This document shows positions 44,847 to 54,818 of a stretch of 64,000 bases of DNA, one piece after another. This DNA comes from Rhodocytophaga rosea (GTDB lineage: Bacteria; Bacteroidota; Bacteroidia; Cytophagales; 172606-1): contig NZ_CP048222.1 in the NCBI RefSeq assembly GCF_010119975.1, positions 2,005,501-2,069,500 of the forward strand. Direction: 5' to 3'. The notes beneath the pieces are model-generated. The model worked only from the letters and a program-made list of their open reading frames with translations. It was not told where the DNA came from and did no database searches. The first letter of the stretch is position 1. Each line of letters starts with the position of its first letter. The translations under genes and the position numbers were made by a program.

Positions 44847-44912
44847 GTGAATGAGTGATTGAAGATACATTCAAATTTTAATCACTCATTCACTCATCCA
44901 CTCATTCACAAA
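44847..44912. repeat. Inverted repeat in the nfeD-floA spacer
   Basis: GTGAATGAGTGATT (44847-44860) and its exact complement (44880-44893) form a 14-bp stem. The right arm is followed by further copies of the word (TCATCCACTCATTCAC). Same word type as in the exbB-exbD spacer at 14921-15020. Confidence 0.85.
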
Positions 44913-44919
44913 ATTCAGA

Positions 44920-45384
44920 TTATACCGGGGCGACAAATACTTTATTGTGGTTTACCCCAATAACGCTTACAAACCCACCCTCTTCGAGAAATGAACCGGT
45001 TGTGTGAACTTCTACAATCTTATCGTCGAACTGCACTTTGCCGGAAGGACGCAGCGCAGAAACAGCTTTTCCAATATCTCCGACTTTGATTACCACCTTG
45101 TGTTCGTCGTTCACTTTGCTGGTAATAGCCGTGTTAAGCGCAAACCGCTGCCAGGCCTGGGATTTAAAACTGTAATAAATAGTAGCAGCCGAAACTGCCA
45201 GAAAAATTGATAATACAATAAAACCAGTAGTAGTACCCAGGTTGTGAAATCCAATATAGATACCAATTACACCGAAAGCAAATCCGGCTATACCAAATAA
45301 GGTAGTGCCCGGAATAAATATAATTTCAATAACGATGAGTCCTAAACTGAAAATCAGCAGGAATACAATAGTGATCCATTCCAT
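44920..45384 (-). CDS. NfeD-like membrane protein
   Basis: 154 residues. Two or three membrane spans in the first 80 residues (WITIVFLLIFSLGLIVIEII; GFAFGVIGIYIGFHN; GFIVLSIFLAVSAATIYY) and a C-terminal OB-fold domain (GDIGKAVSALRPSGKVQFDD ... GGFVSVIGVNHNKVFV). This short NfeD1b form is coupled to flotillins; it forms an operon with floA downstream. Confidence 0.92.
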   Translation of the reverse strand: MEWITIVFLLIFSLGLIVIEIIFIPGTTLFGIAGFAFGVIGIYIGFHNLGTTTGFIVLSIFLAVSAATIYYSFKSQAWQRFALNTAITSKVNDEHKVVIKVGDIGKAVSALRPSGKVQFDDKIVEVHTTGSFLEEGGFVSVIGVNHNKVFVAPV

Positions 45385-45557
45385 AACCGCATTTTTTTGT
45401 CAGAAGTGTTTATAAAAATTGTGTTCCTAAATATAAGGAATTTAAGCTAATATAGTACTATCTTTTGTGGAGAACGGCAATTTCCCTTTAAGTTGAAGTA
45501 TATATCCACAGGGCAAACGTAAGAGGTAATGCTGAGAAAAGCTTTAGAAAAAGCAGG

Positions 45558-46784
45558 TTAGTATAAGGCTTTATCTGCCTGAACATCCACACCTTTCCAT
45601 ACTTTTTTGGCTGTCCAGTCGGCAGCTGGAGATGCCCAGAATTCATCATCAGGTTTCAAGCCTAATGGAAGCATACCTGCTGTACACAAATATAAACTGC
45701 CGGTGGATATATAGCCCTCTCCAATTCCGGGCTGGCTTCCATACAAACCTATCCGCAGCCATCCCTGCTGATCGAATGTGCCTGGAGCCTCTATACATTT
45801 TCGGATAACCGCTGTGAGGGCGCTTCTTACTTGTGCTGGCGTGATTTCAGTAGGTAATGCTTTCATGAGTGCTACTTGTGCCAATAACTGAAAAGCACCG
45901 AAACGGTAAGTCAGGGACCTTCCGGTGGGCGGAAAAGTACCTTCCGGTGAAATTAACCGTTCTTGTATGGCGGCATACCGCTGTGCCCGTTTGAAAACCA
46001 GTGCATAGATTTCTTTATTCCCCTGGCCATTTTCTTCCATAGTGGCCAGAATATCCAGTAACATAGGTTGTATCACATAACTATTGTAGTAATCAAAATG
46101 AAAATCAGGTCCATCGCCATACATCCCATCTCCTTTGTACCAGGCCATATGTTGCCGGATGGCATAATCTACCCGCATGGCATCCCATTTTCCGGAGAAT
46201 TTGAGCAAGGCGGCTTCTACCATCGCACTAAAAAGCAGCCAGTTATTATATCCAGGCTTGATAACTCTGGTAGATTGTAATGCATTGATCAGATCCTGCT
46301 GGGTACTATTATCCAGTTTACTCCACAATTGAGTGGGTGCCCGTAATAGAGCATGTGCCAGAAAGGCAGCATCTACCAGGGGCTGTCCGCCTTTGGTGAA
46401 ATTCATATAATCGGCCGAACCTGGATTCACAGCCTGAACCATGGATTGCTGCGCCAGTGAAATATACTGTTGACGGAGTTTGCCTTCTTTGGAATCATCC
46501 GGACCTAATTCCAGCCAGGGAGCCATACCGACCAACAATCTTCCAAACGCTTCCAGGTAAGTTACTTCCCGCCTGGATTGCTCTTGTCCTGGTTTAGCTT
46601 CCACCGGCATTTTTGCTTTAAGCTGACCTTTGCTCAACGACTCAAGTACTGGATTCGCAAGCTTAGTAAGTACACTGAGCCAGTATTCCCGATCGTTCTC
46701 TTGTTTGAGCAGAGGAATTTTGTTGTCAGAAAAGCTAGCCAGGCTGGAAAGCGACAATGCCTGTAAAAAGCTCCGCCTGATCAT
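45558..46784 (-). CDS. DUF2264-domain protein (exported)
   Basis: 408 residues. An N-terminal MIRRSFLQALSLSSLASFS resembles a Tat-type or Sec signal. The rest is an (alpha/alpha)6-toroid-like protein with the DUF2264 signatures TYLEAFGRLLVGMAPWLEL, NNWLLFSAMVEAALL and GDGMYGDGPDFHFDYYNSYV. Relatives cluster with polysaccharide-degradation genes and may be glycan lyases or hydrolases. Monocistronic. Confidence 0.9.
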   Translation of the reverse strand: MIRRSFLQALSLSSLASFSDNKIPLLKQENDREYWLSVLTKLANPVLESLSKGQLKAKMPVEAKPGQEQSRREVTYLEAFGRLLVGMAPWLELGPDDSKEGKLRQQYISLAQQSMVQAVNPGSADYMNFTKGGQPLVDAAFLAHALLRAPTQLWSKLDNSTQQDLINALQSTRVIKPGYNNWLLFSAMVEAALLKFSGKWDAMRVDYAIRQHMAWYKGDGMYGDGPDFHFDYYNSYVIQPMLLDILATMEENGQGNKEIYALVFKRAQRYAAIQERLISPEGTFPPTGRSLTYRFGAFQLLAQVALMKALPTEITPAQVRSALTAVIRKCIEAPGTFDQQGWLRIGLYGSQPGIGEGYISTGSLYLCTAGMLPLGLKPDDEFWASPAADWTAKKVWKGVDVQADKALY

Positions 46785-46869
46785 GATATAACCTTTTAAA
46801 ATATAGGGAAGACAGAAAAATTACTGTAAAGTAATGAACAGGGATGACTTTGAAACTATTCCCGAGTTA

Positions 46870-48345
46870 TCAATAAGCTCTGGCGAAAATAACCCGCTGC
46901 CAGGAAGGTTGACCAGAATACATACAGATACCCTCTTCCTGCTCATTATTCAGAGGAATACACCGGATAGTCGCTTTGGTTTCTTCCTTGATTTTCTCTT
47001 CGGTTTCGGCTGTTCCATCCCAATGGGCAAATATAAAACCACCTTTATTGTCCAGCACCTCTTTAAATTCAGCATAAGTGTTCACTTGGGTAGTGTTGGC
47101 TTCACGGAAAGCGAGGGCCTTCTGATAAATATTCTGCTGAATGTCCTGCAAGAGTGTTTCTACCTGGCTTACCAGCTCATTCATAGGATATACTTTTTTC
47201 TCTTTGGTATCTCTTCTGGCTACTTCAGCAGTGCCATTTTCCAGATCCCTGGGACCAATCGCAATCCGCACTGGTACGCCTTTCAGTTCATAATCGGCAA
47301 ATTTATAGCCAGGTGTCTGTGTATCCCGGTCATCGTATTTTACACTGATGCCTTTGGCGAGCAACTCTTTTTTGAGCTGACTGGCTTTTTCTGAAATTGT
47401 CGCCAGCTGATCGGCATTTTTGAAGATAGGCACAATCACTACCTGAATAGGCGCCAATTTTGGAGGCAATATCAGACCTTCATCATCAGAATGCGTCATG
47501 ATCAGGGCGCCCATTAACCGGGTACTTGCTCCCCAGGAGGTTCCCCATACAAAGTCCAGTTTGCCTTCTTTGCTGGCAAATTTTACATCAAAAGCTTTGG
47601 CAAAGTTCTGGCCTAAAAAATGGGATGTACCGGATTGCAATGCCTTTCCATCCTGCATAAGCGCTTCTATGCAATATGTATCTACAGCGCCGGCAAAACG
47701 TTCGCTGGGCGTTTTTACACCTTTAATTACAGGAACGGCCATGAAGTTTTCTGCAAAATCAGCATATACATTCAGCATTTGAATGGTTTCTTCTTCTGCT
47801 TCTTTAGCCGTTGCATGGGCGGTATGCCCTTCCTGCCACAAAAATTCGGTTGTTCTCAGAAACAAGCGGGTACGCATTTCCCAGCGAACTACATTAGCCC
47901 ACTGGTTGAGCAATAAAGGCAGATCCCGGTAGGACTGTATCCAGTTTTTATAGGTACTCCAAATTACCGTTTCAGAAGTAGGGCGGACAATCAGTTCTTC
48001 TTCCAGTTTGGCTTCGGGATCTACGATAACCCCGCTTCCATCAGGTGCATTCTTTAAACGGTAGTGGGTAATTACAGCACATTCTTTTGCAAATCCCTCT
48101 ACATGGCTGGCTTCTTTGCTCAGGTAAGATTTTGGTATAAAAATAGGAAAATACGCATTGGTATGACCGGTGGCTTTAAACATCTGATCCAGGGCAGCCT
48201 GCATCTTTTCCCAGATGGAAAAACCATAGGGTTTAATGACCATACAGCCTCTAACCGGTGAGTTTTCAGCCAGGTCTGCTCTTTTCACTAACTCGTTGTA
48301 CCACTGCGAATAATCTTCACTTCTTTTAGGTAGTCCCTTACTCAT
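46870..48345 (-). CDS. proS: Prolyl-tRNA synthetase (archaeal/eukaryote type)
   Basis: 491 residues. Class II synthetase with motif 2 ([25 protein letters not shown]) and motif 3 region ([19 protein letters not shown]), the anticodon-binding domain ([17 protein letters not shown]) and the C-terminal zinc-binding-like domain ending VIFARAY. It lacks the INS editing insert of the bacterial type. This shorter ProS3 type is normal in Bacteroidota. Divergent from the lipoprotein gene at 48574. Confidence 0.96.
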   Translation of the reverse strand: MSKGLPKRSEDYSQWYNELVKRADLAENSPVRGCMVIKPYGFSIWEKMQAALDQMFKATGHTNAYFPIFIPKSYLSKEASHVEGFAKECAVITHYRLKNAPDGSGVIVDPEAKLEEELIVRPTSETVIWSTYKNWIQSYRDLPLLLNQWANVVRWEMRTRLFLRTTEFLWQEGHTAHATAKEAEEETIQMLNVYADFAENFMAVPVIKGVKTPSERFAGAVDTYCIEALMQDGKALQSGTSHFLGQNFAKAFDVKFASKEGKLDFVWGTSWGASTRLMGALIMTHSDDEGLILPPKLAPIQVVIVPIFKNADQLATISEKASQLKKELLAKGISVKYDDRDTQTPGYKFADYELKGVPVRIAIGPRDLENGTAEVARRDTKEKKVYPMNELVSQVETLLQDIQQNIYQKALAFREANTTQVNTYAEFKEVLDNKGGFIFAHWDGTAETEEKIKEETKATIRCIPLNNEQEEGICMYSGQPSWQRVIFARAY

Positions 48346-48573
48346 TGGAATTATAATTTTTGAATAGAATTTTTCTGGTATAAATTTTGTTTTTATTAAG
48401 CAACGTAAGATGTATATTTTTTTGTGATTTTAGCAATTTGTCCAATAAAAATATGTACTTTACAGTTAAATAATAAAGCCGCAAATATAGGCTTTATTAT
48501 GGTTTGAAAATCAAAATTGCAAGAGTATCGTATAAACTATACCGACTTTATGGTCATAAACTTTAACACACTT

Positions 48574-50030
48574 ATGAAAGCTTCTCATACATTAAAATAC
48601 CTGGCATTTGCAAGCGTCGCCGGCCTTTGGGCTTGTAACAGTCAGCAATATGCACAGAAGAATACTGAATATGATGACCTCTATTTTTCTTCCAAGGATA
48701 GAAAAGAGGTAGTTTATACAGCTTCTACTTCCGGCAATTACAATGTTGGCAATACCGGAGTTGCCGGTGAGGATAACACTCAGAAAAATGTAAATCCGGA
48801 ATATATCCAGAAATATGCTGACCAAAGTAAGGAAAGTAATAACAGCACGAATAATGAGACTATCAATTCCGGCACTAACGCCAGTGATAGTTACAGTGCT
48901 GATAATTCTTACTATGATGAAAGTTACCGGAGTGATAATGGCATTAACCTGGCCAGAGATTATAACCGCAGGTATAATACTTCCGGCAATAATATCAATG
49001 CTTACCCTAGCTATGGCTATGGGAACAGCGGTTTCTATGGCGGCTCATCTTTTTATGATCCGTTCTACGATCCTTTCTATTCCCGTTCATCTTTTTATGA
49101 TCCGTTCTATCGTCCTTTTGTCAGGATGCGTCCGGGTATTATGCTTAACTTCGGCTTAGGTTTTGGCTGGGGCGGCTGGAATAGCTGGAACTCCTGGAAT
49201 TCATTTTATGATCCGTTCTGGGGTTGGAATGATCCATTCTACAACAGATATGCTTATAATAGCTGGGGCCGGGGATGGGGTGATCCATATTACTATAACC
49301 CTTACAGATATTATGGCGGAAACTACGGTGGTGGCAATGTAATTATCGTGAACCCAGGCAATAATAATGGTGGTAGTAATGATCCAAGAACAGTTCGCTA
49401 TAGTCCGCGTTCCAGCAGAGGTTCTTCTACTGTAAATGATAATTTTGATAATACCCCAGAAGCGGACGTGCAGAACGTGGTGGCCGGGTAGATCAGAGTG
49501 TAGATCCCAATACCAGTACTGGCGGACGTACAAATTCTACTATCAGCGATAATGATGGCAGACCAGCCAGAGCAATCCGGCCAAGAAGCGGCGATGCCAA
49601 TGAGAATTACCGTCCTCAAACTACGCCATCTGATTATAATGGTGCTGGTTCCAGAACCCCTGCAGTGACAGATAATAACAATATCTCTACGCCACGTGCG
49701 GTAAGGCCAAGAGGTAATAGTGATGCAGGAAACTCAAACCGGAATTATAATTATAGCGATAACAACAATAACAACCGTTCCAGTGCGCCTACATATAGTG
49801 CGCCTTCCAGCGGACGGTCGCCCAGAAGTTCTGATTATAATACTACGCCAAGAAATGATAGCTGGAATAACAGTAATAACTCTAATTCCAACTGGAACAA
49901 TAATTCACGTAGTACTGATTTCAATCGCTCCAGTGGCGGTAATAACAACTCAGGAGGCTCTTATTCCGCTCCTAGTTCTTCTCCAAGAGGTGGCAGCGGA
50001 GGAAGCAGTTCGCCCCGTTCACCCAGATAA
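48574..50030 (+). pseudogene. Asn/Ser/Tyr-rich lipoprotein gene with a frameshift
   Basis: Starts at ATG 48574 with a lipoprotein signal MKASHTLKYLAFASVAGLWAC (described as signal plus lipobox LWAC). The mature part is Asn/Ser/Gly/Tyr-rich with repeated SFYDPFYDPFYSR-like motifs near the middle. That frame stops at 49491, but coding continues without interruption in another frame from about 49456 (SGRAERGGRVDQSVD) to the TAA at 50030, keeping the SPRSGR/TPR-type repeats. One missing base near 49450-49458 (CCCAGAAGC where CCCAAGAAGC is expected) explains it. Total about 485 residues if intact. Either a real recent mutation, a phase-variable site or a sequencing error. Confidence 0.75.
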
Positions 50031-50062
50031 GCTGGCGGAGAATTATAAAATTTTATAGATAC

Positions 50063-50104
50063 AAATGCCGGCAGGAGCGTATAATACTTTTGCCGGCATT
50101 TTAT
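50063..50104 (+). terminator. Terminator behind the lipoprotein gene
   Basis: ATGCCGGCA and TGCCGGCAT (9 bp) around a 17-base loop, followed by TTTATTT. It lies about 35 bases past the stop at 50030. Confidence 0.85.
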
Positions 50105-50134
50105 TTACAAACCATTTAATAGTTATATACCTAC

Positions 50135-51661
50135 ATGAAATATAGAATATCAGGGCTATTGGCAGCCCTATTATTTCCACTATACTTTGTTTCAGCACAA
50201 ACAGCCGATGATGCCCTATTATTTTCAGGAACATCGGTAAATGGTACTGCCAGGTTTCAGGGTTTAGGTGGCGCACAAACCGCCTTAGGAGCAGATATCA
50301 GTTCTATTTCGGGCAATCCGGCCGGTTTGGGTTTTTTCCGTAAATCAGAATGGAGCATTACGCCCAGTTTGAGCTTTTCTAATAACCCATCTACTTATCT
50401 GGGTAATACTACTTCTGATGGAAAAGGGAATTTCAATATAGCCAACCTGGGACTTGTGTTTGCCAGCCCTAAAGATGACATTATTGGAGGAAAATGGAGA
50501 GGTGGTGCTTTCGGTATTAGTTTTAACCGCATAAACAGCTTTCAGAACCAGTTTGCCTATGAAGGAGTAAACAATGTAAATTCTCTTACAGATGCATTTG
50601 TACAACAAGCGAATGGTATTCCTCATGCCGATTTCATAGATGATGTGGCTCCTGCAAGGCTTCAGCTGGCGTATCAAACTTATCTGATCAATCCTTATTC
50701 AGACGATGATAACGAAACTGAATATTTCAGCTCAGTAGGGGCAGATCAGAATGGCAATCCTTTCCCAGTCAGGCAACGGGAAACGGTGAATTACAATGGT
50801 GCGCGTTATCAGTGGAATTTTTCGTATGGCGGTAATTATGATGATAAACTGTACTTTGGCGCTTCCTTAGGCTTATCGAGAATCCGGTATGGAATTACTA
50901 ATACCTACAAAGAAAATGTGCTTGCTGACCGCAACGATATGATCCTGGATAATTTTACACTCACTGAAGAAGTAGATGTAGCCGGTACAGGTATTAATGT
51001 TTCTGGTGGTATTATATACAAACCCAATGATATTATCCGATTTGGTGCTTCTATTGTAAGCCCTACCTATTACTGGCAACTGACAGATAATTTCCGGCCA
51101 ACGATTACTGCCAATTATGAATACACAGAGAATCTAGGTGAAGATGTAGATCTCAATCAGACTCAAAGTATTGATAATATTGAGCCGTATGAATACAAAC
51201 TCACTACTCCTATGAGTGCTTCTGCCGGTATTGCCGTGTTTGCCGGAAAAAGTGGTTTTATTTCAGCAGATGTTACCTACAGCACGTTTAATTCTATGCG
51301 TTTTAATACGGAGAATGGAGGAGATGATTTTAGTGAAACTAATCAATATATCCGGAGTAATTATCAGCCTGCCATTACGGCCAGAATTGGAGGCGAATTC
51401 CGGAAAGACATCTTCAGGCTCAGAGCCGGATTTGTTTATCAGGGAGAAGCTTTCAAAGAGAGACTAGATAATTTAGACAGAACCCGATTAAATTTTACAG
51501 CAGGTGCGGGTGTACGGCTCGAAGATTTTTATATAGATTTTGCTGTGGTGCATAGCCGGTATAATAGTGGCTATACTCCTTATACATACAATCCTGCTCC
51601 TTCTGTTACTACTAAAAACCGGATTACCAATGGCATATTCAGTTTTGGTATGTTCTTTTAA
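50135..51661 (+). CDS. FadL/OmpP1-like outer-membrane protein
   Basis: 508 residues. Signal peptide 1-21 (ending FVSA). Family features include the conserved GTARFQGLGGAQTALGADIS and SISGNPAGLGFFRKSEW segments, followed by alternating beta-strands and a C-terminal strand ending FSFGMFF. Relatives transport hydrophobic compounds across the outer membrane. Monocistronic, 104 bases after the preceding frameshifted gene and beyond its terminator. Confidence 0.85.
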   Translation: MKYRISGLLAALLFPLYFVSAQTADDALLFSGTSVNGTARFQGLGGAQTALGADISSISGNPAGLGFFRKSEWSITPSLSFSNNPSTYLGNTTSDGKGNFNIANLGLVFASPKDDIIGGKWRGGAFGISFNRINSFQNQFAYEGVNNVNSLTDAFVQQANGIPHADFIDDVAPARLQLAYQTYLINPYSDDDNETEYFSSVGADQNGNPFPVRQRETVNYNGARYQWNFSYGGNYDDKLYFGASLGLSRIRYGITNTYKENVLADRNDMILDNFTLTEEVDVAGTGINVSGGIIYKPNDIIRFGASIVSPTYYWQLTDNFRPTITANYEYTENLGEDVDLNQTQSIDNIEPYEYKLTTPMSASAGIAVFAGKSGFISADVTYSTFNSMRFNTENGGDDFSETNQYIRSNYQPAITARIGGEFRKDIFRLRAGFVYQGEAFKERLDNLDRTRLNFTAGAGVRLEDFYIDFAVVHSRYNSGYTPYTYNPAPSVTTKNRITNGIFSFGMFF

Positions 51662-51662
51662 G

Positions 51663-51777
51663 AATTACTGAATTACTGAATTACTGAATTACTGAATTAC
51701 TGAATTACTGAATTACTGAATTACTGAATTACATTATTTTTATTCAGACCTTCTGTAAATCTCTAATTCAGTAATTT
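51663..51777. repeat. Tandem 8-bp repeat with an inverted partner
   Basis: Eight full copies plus six bases of AATTACTG (51663-51732), starting 2 bases after the porin stop. A complementary arm CTAATTCAGTAATTTG lies at 51763-51778, so a stem-loop can form. The right arm contains the last codons and TGA of aroK. Confidence 0.9.
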
Positions 51778-52286
51778 GTTTTTAACAGCATTTCCATTAC
51801 TTTTTCAGGCTTGGTTTGTGGTGACGTGATATGAAGGTGCGCCTGTTTATAAAATGGAAAACGCTTTTCCCACATCAGCTGAAGACTTTCTTTGATCTGC
51901 TCTTCACTTTTACCATCAAATAATGGCCGGATTATCTTTTTATTTTTTTCAGGCGACAATCTGCCGGCAATCTGCTTCAGAGGAATATTCAGAAATATAC
52001 TGGTGCCCTGTGCATTAATTTGCTCCATGTTATCAAAAAAGCAGGGAGTACCTCCACCCGTAGCCACCAGAATATTTTGCTCTTCAAAGGTTGCTTGCAA
52101 TGCCTGTTTTTCTGCTTCCCTGAAATAGTTTTCGCCTTTCTGTTCAAAAATCTGGGCAATAGACATGCCCTCCTGACTAATGATCCGGTCATCTAAATCA
52201 ATGAAAGTGTATTGCAGTAAACGGGCAAGCGCTTTACCCATTGTTGATTTCCCGGAGCCAGGCATACCTACCAGATAAATTCTCAT
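51768..52286 (-). CDS. aroK: Shikimate kinase
   Basis: 172 residues. P-loop GMPGSGKS (7-14), shikimate-binding DLDDRIISQEG and FREAEKQAL, GGGTPCF and the lid region RPLF. Phosphorylates shikimate at the 3-OH in the chorismate pathway. The last residues (KTNY) and stop lie inside a repeat arm, so its exact C-terminus may vary. Convergent with the porin gene. Confidence 0.95.
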   Translation of the reverse strand: MRIYLVGMPGSGKSTMGKALARLLQYTFIDLDDRIISQEGMSIAQIFEQKGENYFREAEKQALQATFEEQNILVATGGGTPCFFDNMEQINAQGTSIFLNIPLKQIAGRLSPEKNKKIIRPLFDGKSEEQIKESLQLMWEKRFPFYKQAHLHITSPQTKPEKVMEMLLKTNY

Positions 52287-52342
52287 GTAAAGATGAAATA
52301 ATTAGATGGTTTCAAAAATATTGTAAATAATCATAAACAAAA

Positions 52343-52373
52343 AACCCGCAAACACTAAACAGCAATGCGGGTT
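52343..52373 (-). terminator. Terminator of the ABC permease gene
   Basis: AACCCGCA and TGCGGGTT around a loop of 15 bases; the minus strand continues TTTTTTG. It starts a few bases beyond the stop at 52378. Confidence 0.8.
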
Positions 52374-52377
52374 TCTT

Positions 52378-53460
52378 TTAGTATAAAATAATAGTTCTAT
52401 TAGTCACCCAGGCGAATCCGGGATCTATTGCGCCATATAGCACATCCACCACTATATTTACGACAACAAATATCAGCGCCACAAAAAGTGTAGCACCCAT
52501 TACTACCGGAAAATCCTTGGTTTCTACAGACTTGATCGTTACCCATCCCAGGCCCTTCCAGTTAAAAATATATTCGATAAAGAAAGCACCGGCCATCAGT
52601 GAAGCAAGCCATCCGGAAACAGCGGTGATCACCGGGTTCAATGCATTTTTCAGGGCATGTTTTACAACTACTCTGTAATAATGCAATCCTTTAGCTCTGG
52701 CCGTACGGATATAATCCTGCGACATCACATCCAGCATTGAACTACGGGTGAGTTGCGTAATAATTGCCAGCGGACGGATACCTAAAGTAAATGCAGGTAG
52801 AATGATATTTTTCAACATCAGTTTGCGTCCCTCAAGCGGATCATTTACCCATAACTGGCCTGTCATGTTCAGGCCGGTATAATCGGCTAAGTAATACCCA
52901 AATACCATAGAAATAATAATAGCCGCCACAAAAGAAGGTGCAGAAATTCCAATTACCGAAAGGCTGATTAAGGTGTGGTCCCAGAAAGTATTTTGCTTTA
53001 ATGCGGCAATCAGGCCGAAAACAATACCCAGCACAGTCGCAAATATCATGGATACCAGAGCCAGCCACAAAGTGCCTTCTAAGTTTTCGATGATAATTTC
53101 ACTTACTCTTTTATTGGTCTGAAAGGAGCGGCGTAAATAAGGCGCTTTTAATACCAACACCTGATTGCCACCAACCGGAAACAAGGAGGTATAATTGTAT
53201 TTGGCCTGGTTTTCAGGTGTATCTTCGTAGGTAGCAATGGGAGAGAGATCTTTTACATAATGTACCAGCTGCTGTGGCAGCGACTGATCGAGGCCAAATT
53301 CCCGGGCAATAGCTTGTTTGGTAGCTTCATCTGTACGCTGGCCAGCCATCATGGAAATAGGATCACCAGGTAAGGCATGGAATAGAAAAAAGACAACGAT
53401 CAATACGCCTCCGATAACCAGGAATCCGTATGCAAATCGTTTGAGTATAAATTTTAACAT
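52378..53460 (-). CDS. ABC transporter permease (DppB/OppB type)
   Basis: 360 residues. First membrane helix 9-32 (GFLVIGGVLIVVFFLFHAL), the usual long periplasmic segment (GDPISMMAGQRTDEATKQAI ... EFGLDQSLPQQLVHYV), five more helices from about 130, and the cytoplasmic EAA loop DYIRTARAKGLHYYRVVVKH. This is one of the two permeases of a di/oligopeptide or nickel importer. No partner permease, ATPase or binding protein lies beside it here, which is unusual for the family. Confidence 0.92.
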   Translation of the reverse strand: MLKFILKRFAYGFLVIGGVLIVVFFLFHALPGDPISMMAGQRTDEATKQAIAREFGLDQSLPQQLVHYVKDLSPIATYEDTPENQAKYNYTSLFPVGGNQVLVLKAPYLRRSFQTNKRVSEIIIENLEGTLWLALVSMIFATVLGIVFGLIAALKQNTFWDHTLISLSVIGISAPSFVAAIIISMVFGYYLADYTGLNMTGQLWVNDPLEGRKLMLKNIILPAFTLGIRPLAIITQLTRSSMLDVMSQDYIRTARAKGLHYYRVVVKHALKNALNPVITAVSGWLASLMAGAFFIEYIFNWKGLGWVTIKSVETKDFPVVMGATLFVALIFVVVNIVVDVLYGAIDPGFAWVTNRTIILY

Positions 53461-53480
53461 CCGCTGTTGGTTTGGAATTA

Positions 53481-53563
53481 TTGAATTACAGAGTTAGGGA
53501 ATTACTGGACAACTGATCTCCTGCTCCATGTATTCTTTTTGTAATTCAGCAATTCTGTAATTT
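53481..53563. repeat. Inverted repeat of GAATTAC-like words
   Basis: The left arm 53481-53505 (TTGAATTACAGAG...GAATTAC) pairs with the right arm 53541-53563 (GTAATTC...TTCTGTAATT) at roughly 20 of 25 positions. Same word type as at 51663. It occupies the whole spacer between two leftward genes. Confidence 0.65.
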
Positions 53564-53564
53564 C

Positions 53565-54671
53565 CTACCCAGCTACAAGTTCTTTAATTTTTTCCGCATC
53601 CGGAAGTGAAGCAGCTGGCCATTTACCTTTAATATTGCCATTTTTCATTAAAATTAGCCCGGGATTAGTACGGCTCATGCTTTTCATTACAGTAGCATCT
53701 GTAAAATAATAAGGCACTCCCAGTTGCAATTCGTGCCTGAAAGCCTCAAATGTGGCTTCATCCGCAGATGTCAGAATGATGGGTTCAATATTGGCTCCCT
53801 TCAGCGATTTTACGAGTGAATTAATTTCTGCAATTGCATTCACGTTAGTTTTTTCTACATTTTGAATTAAAATGAGCAGTTTGTTTCCCTCAAAAGTCTG
53901 TTTTGTGTAATCCCCTTCGTTATTCCATACCGCATAGTCGGTTACTTTGGGTTGTGCTTCCGGATTGAGCAGCACCATTTCTTTGAACACGTAGGTGGTA
54001 TCAGTAGGGTATTGCTCAAATTCAAACTGCTCCCCTTGCTTCTCCATCTTATAGGCATACTTTAATTGCTCACTAGGCTGCATCAAGGCCGGCAAACTGG
54101 CTCCTTTTTTATAAGGCAGAAAATCAATAATAGGCATATACGTAATCGCATACCCAGCAATGGCAATACAAGCCACTAGAGAAATACCCATCCAGGCCGT
54201 TTTTGTTCTCCCGGTAGTTTCCTCAGCCAACGCTTTTCGCTGGCTAAATAAGAGCAGAATTAAAACCAGCAATACAATGTCTTTACTGAAAGATTGCCAG
54301 GGCGTTAGTTTAATGGCATCTCCAAAGCAACCACAATCAGTCACCCGGTTGAAATAAGCAGAATAGAAGGTAAGAAAGGTAAAAAATAACGTAAGTAACA
54401 ATAATACCCACAAGGTTGTCTGCAATTTGTATTTGATCAGCAGCGCTATACCAAGCACTACCTCCAGTACACACAGGATTACAGATAAATAAAGTGCGAG
54501 TGGAATCAGGCCATGAAAAAGTCCGGCAAGCGCTGGTACATCCGTAGCAAACACTTCAAAGTATTCTTCCAGTTTAATTTGTGTACCTACCGGATCGTTT
54601 AATTTGATTAAACCTGAAAAAATAAATAATACGCCCACAAAATACCGGGCAATCTGTGTGAGAAAATACAT
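53565..54671 (-). CDS. BT_3928-type DoxX/MauE-like membrane protein
   Basis: 368 residues. Four membrane helices (about 5-25, 50-75, 80-105 region, 120-140) with the DoxX start FVGVLFIFSGLIKLNDPVG and the DCGCFGDAI motif typical of this group, a fifth span near 160-180, then a soluble extracytoplasmic domain of about 180 residues ending with a thioredoxin-like part (NPGLILMKNGNIKGKW). Likely a membrane redox or respiratory accessory protein. It reads toward the ABC permease. Confidence 0.88.
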   Translation of the reverse strand: MYFLTQIARYFVGVLFIFSGLIKLNDPVGTQIKLEEYFEVFATDVPALAGLFHGLIPLALYLSVILCVLEVVLGIALLIKYKLQTTLWVLLLLTLFFTFLTFYSAYFNRVTDCGCFGDAIKLTPWQSFSKDIVLLVLILLLFSQRKALAEETTGRTKTAWMGISLVACIAIAGYAITYMPIIDFLPYKKGASLPALMQPSEQLKYAYKMEKQGEQFEFEQYPTDTTYVFKEMVLLNPEAQPKVTDYAVWNNEGDYTKQTFEGNKLLILIQNVEKTNVNAIAEINSLVKSLKGANIEPIILTSADEATFEAFRHELQLGVPYYFTDATVMKSMSRTNPGLILMKNGNIKGKWPAASLPDAEKIKELVAG

Positions 54672-54818
54672 ATAGATTTGATTATTCTTACCTGTCCGTT
54701 GTCTTACTTAAGTAGCCCTATTTATGAGCGAAGAAACAACATATAAAAGCATGATAGGTAAAATTAACCAATCAAAAAAATTTACCCAAACACATGTTAA
54801 TATTACCGGCTTTGCGAC

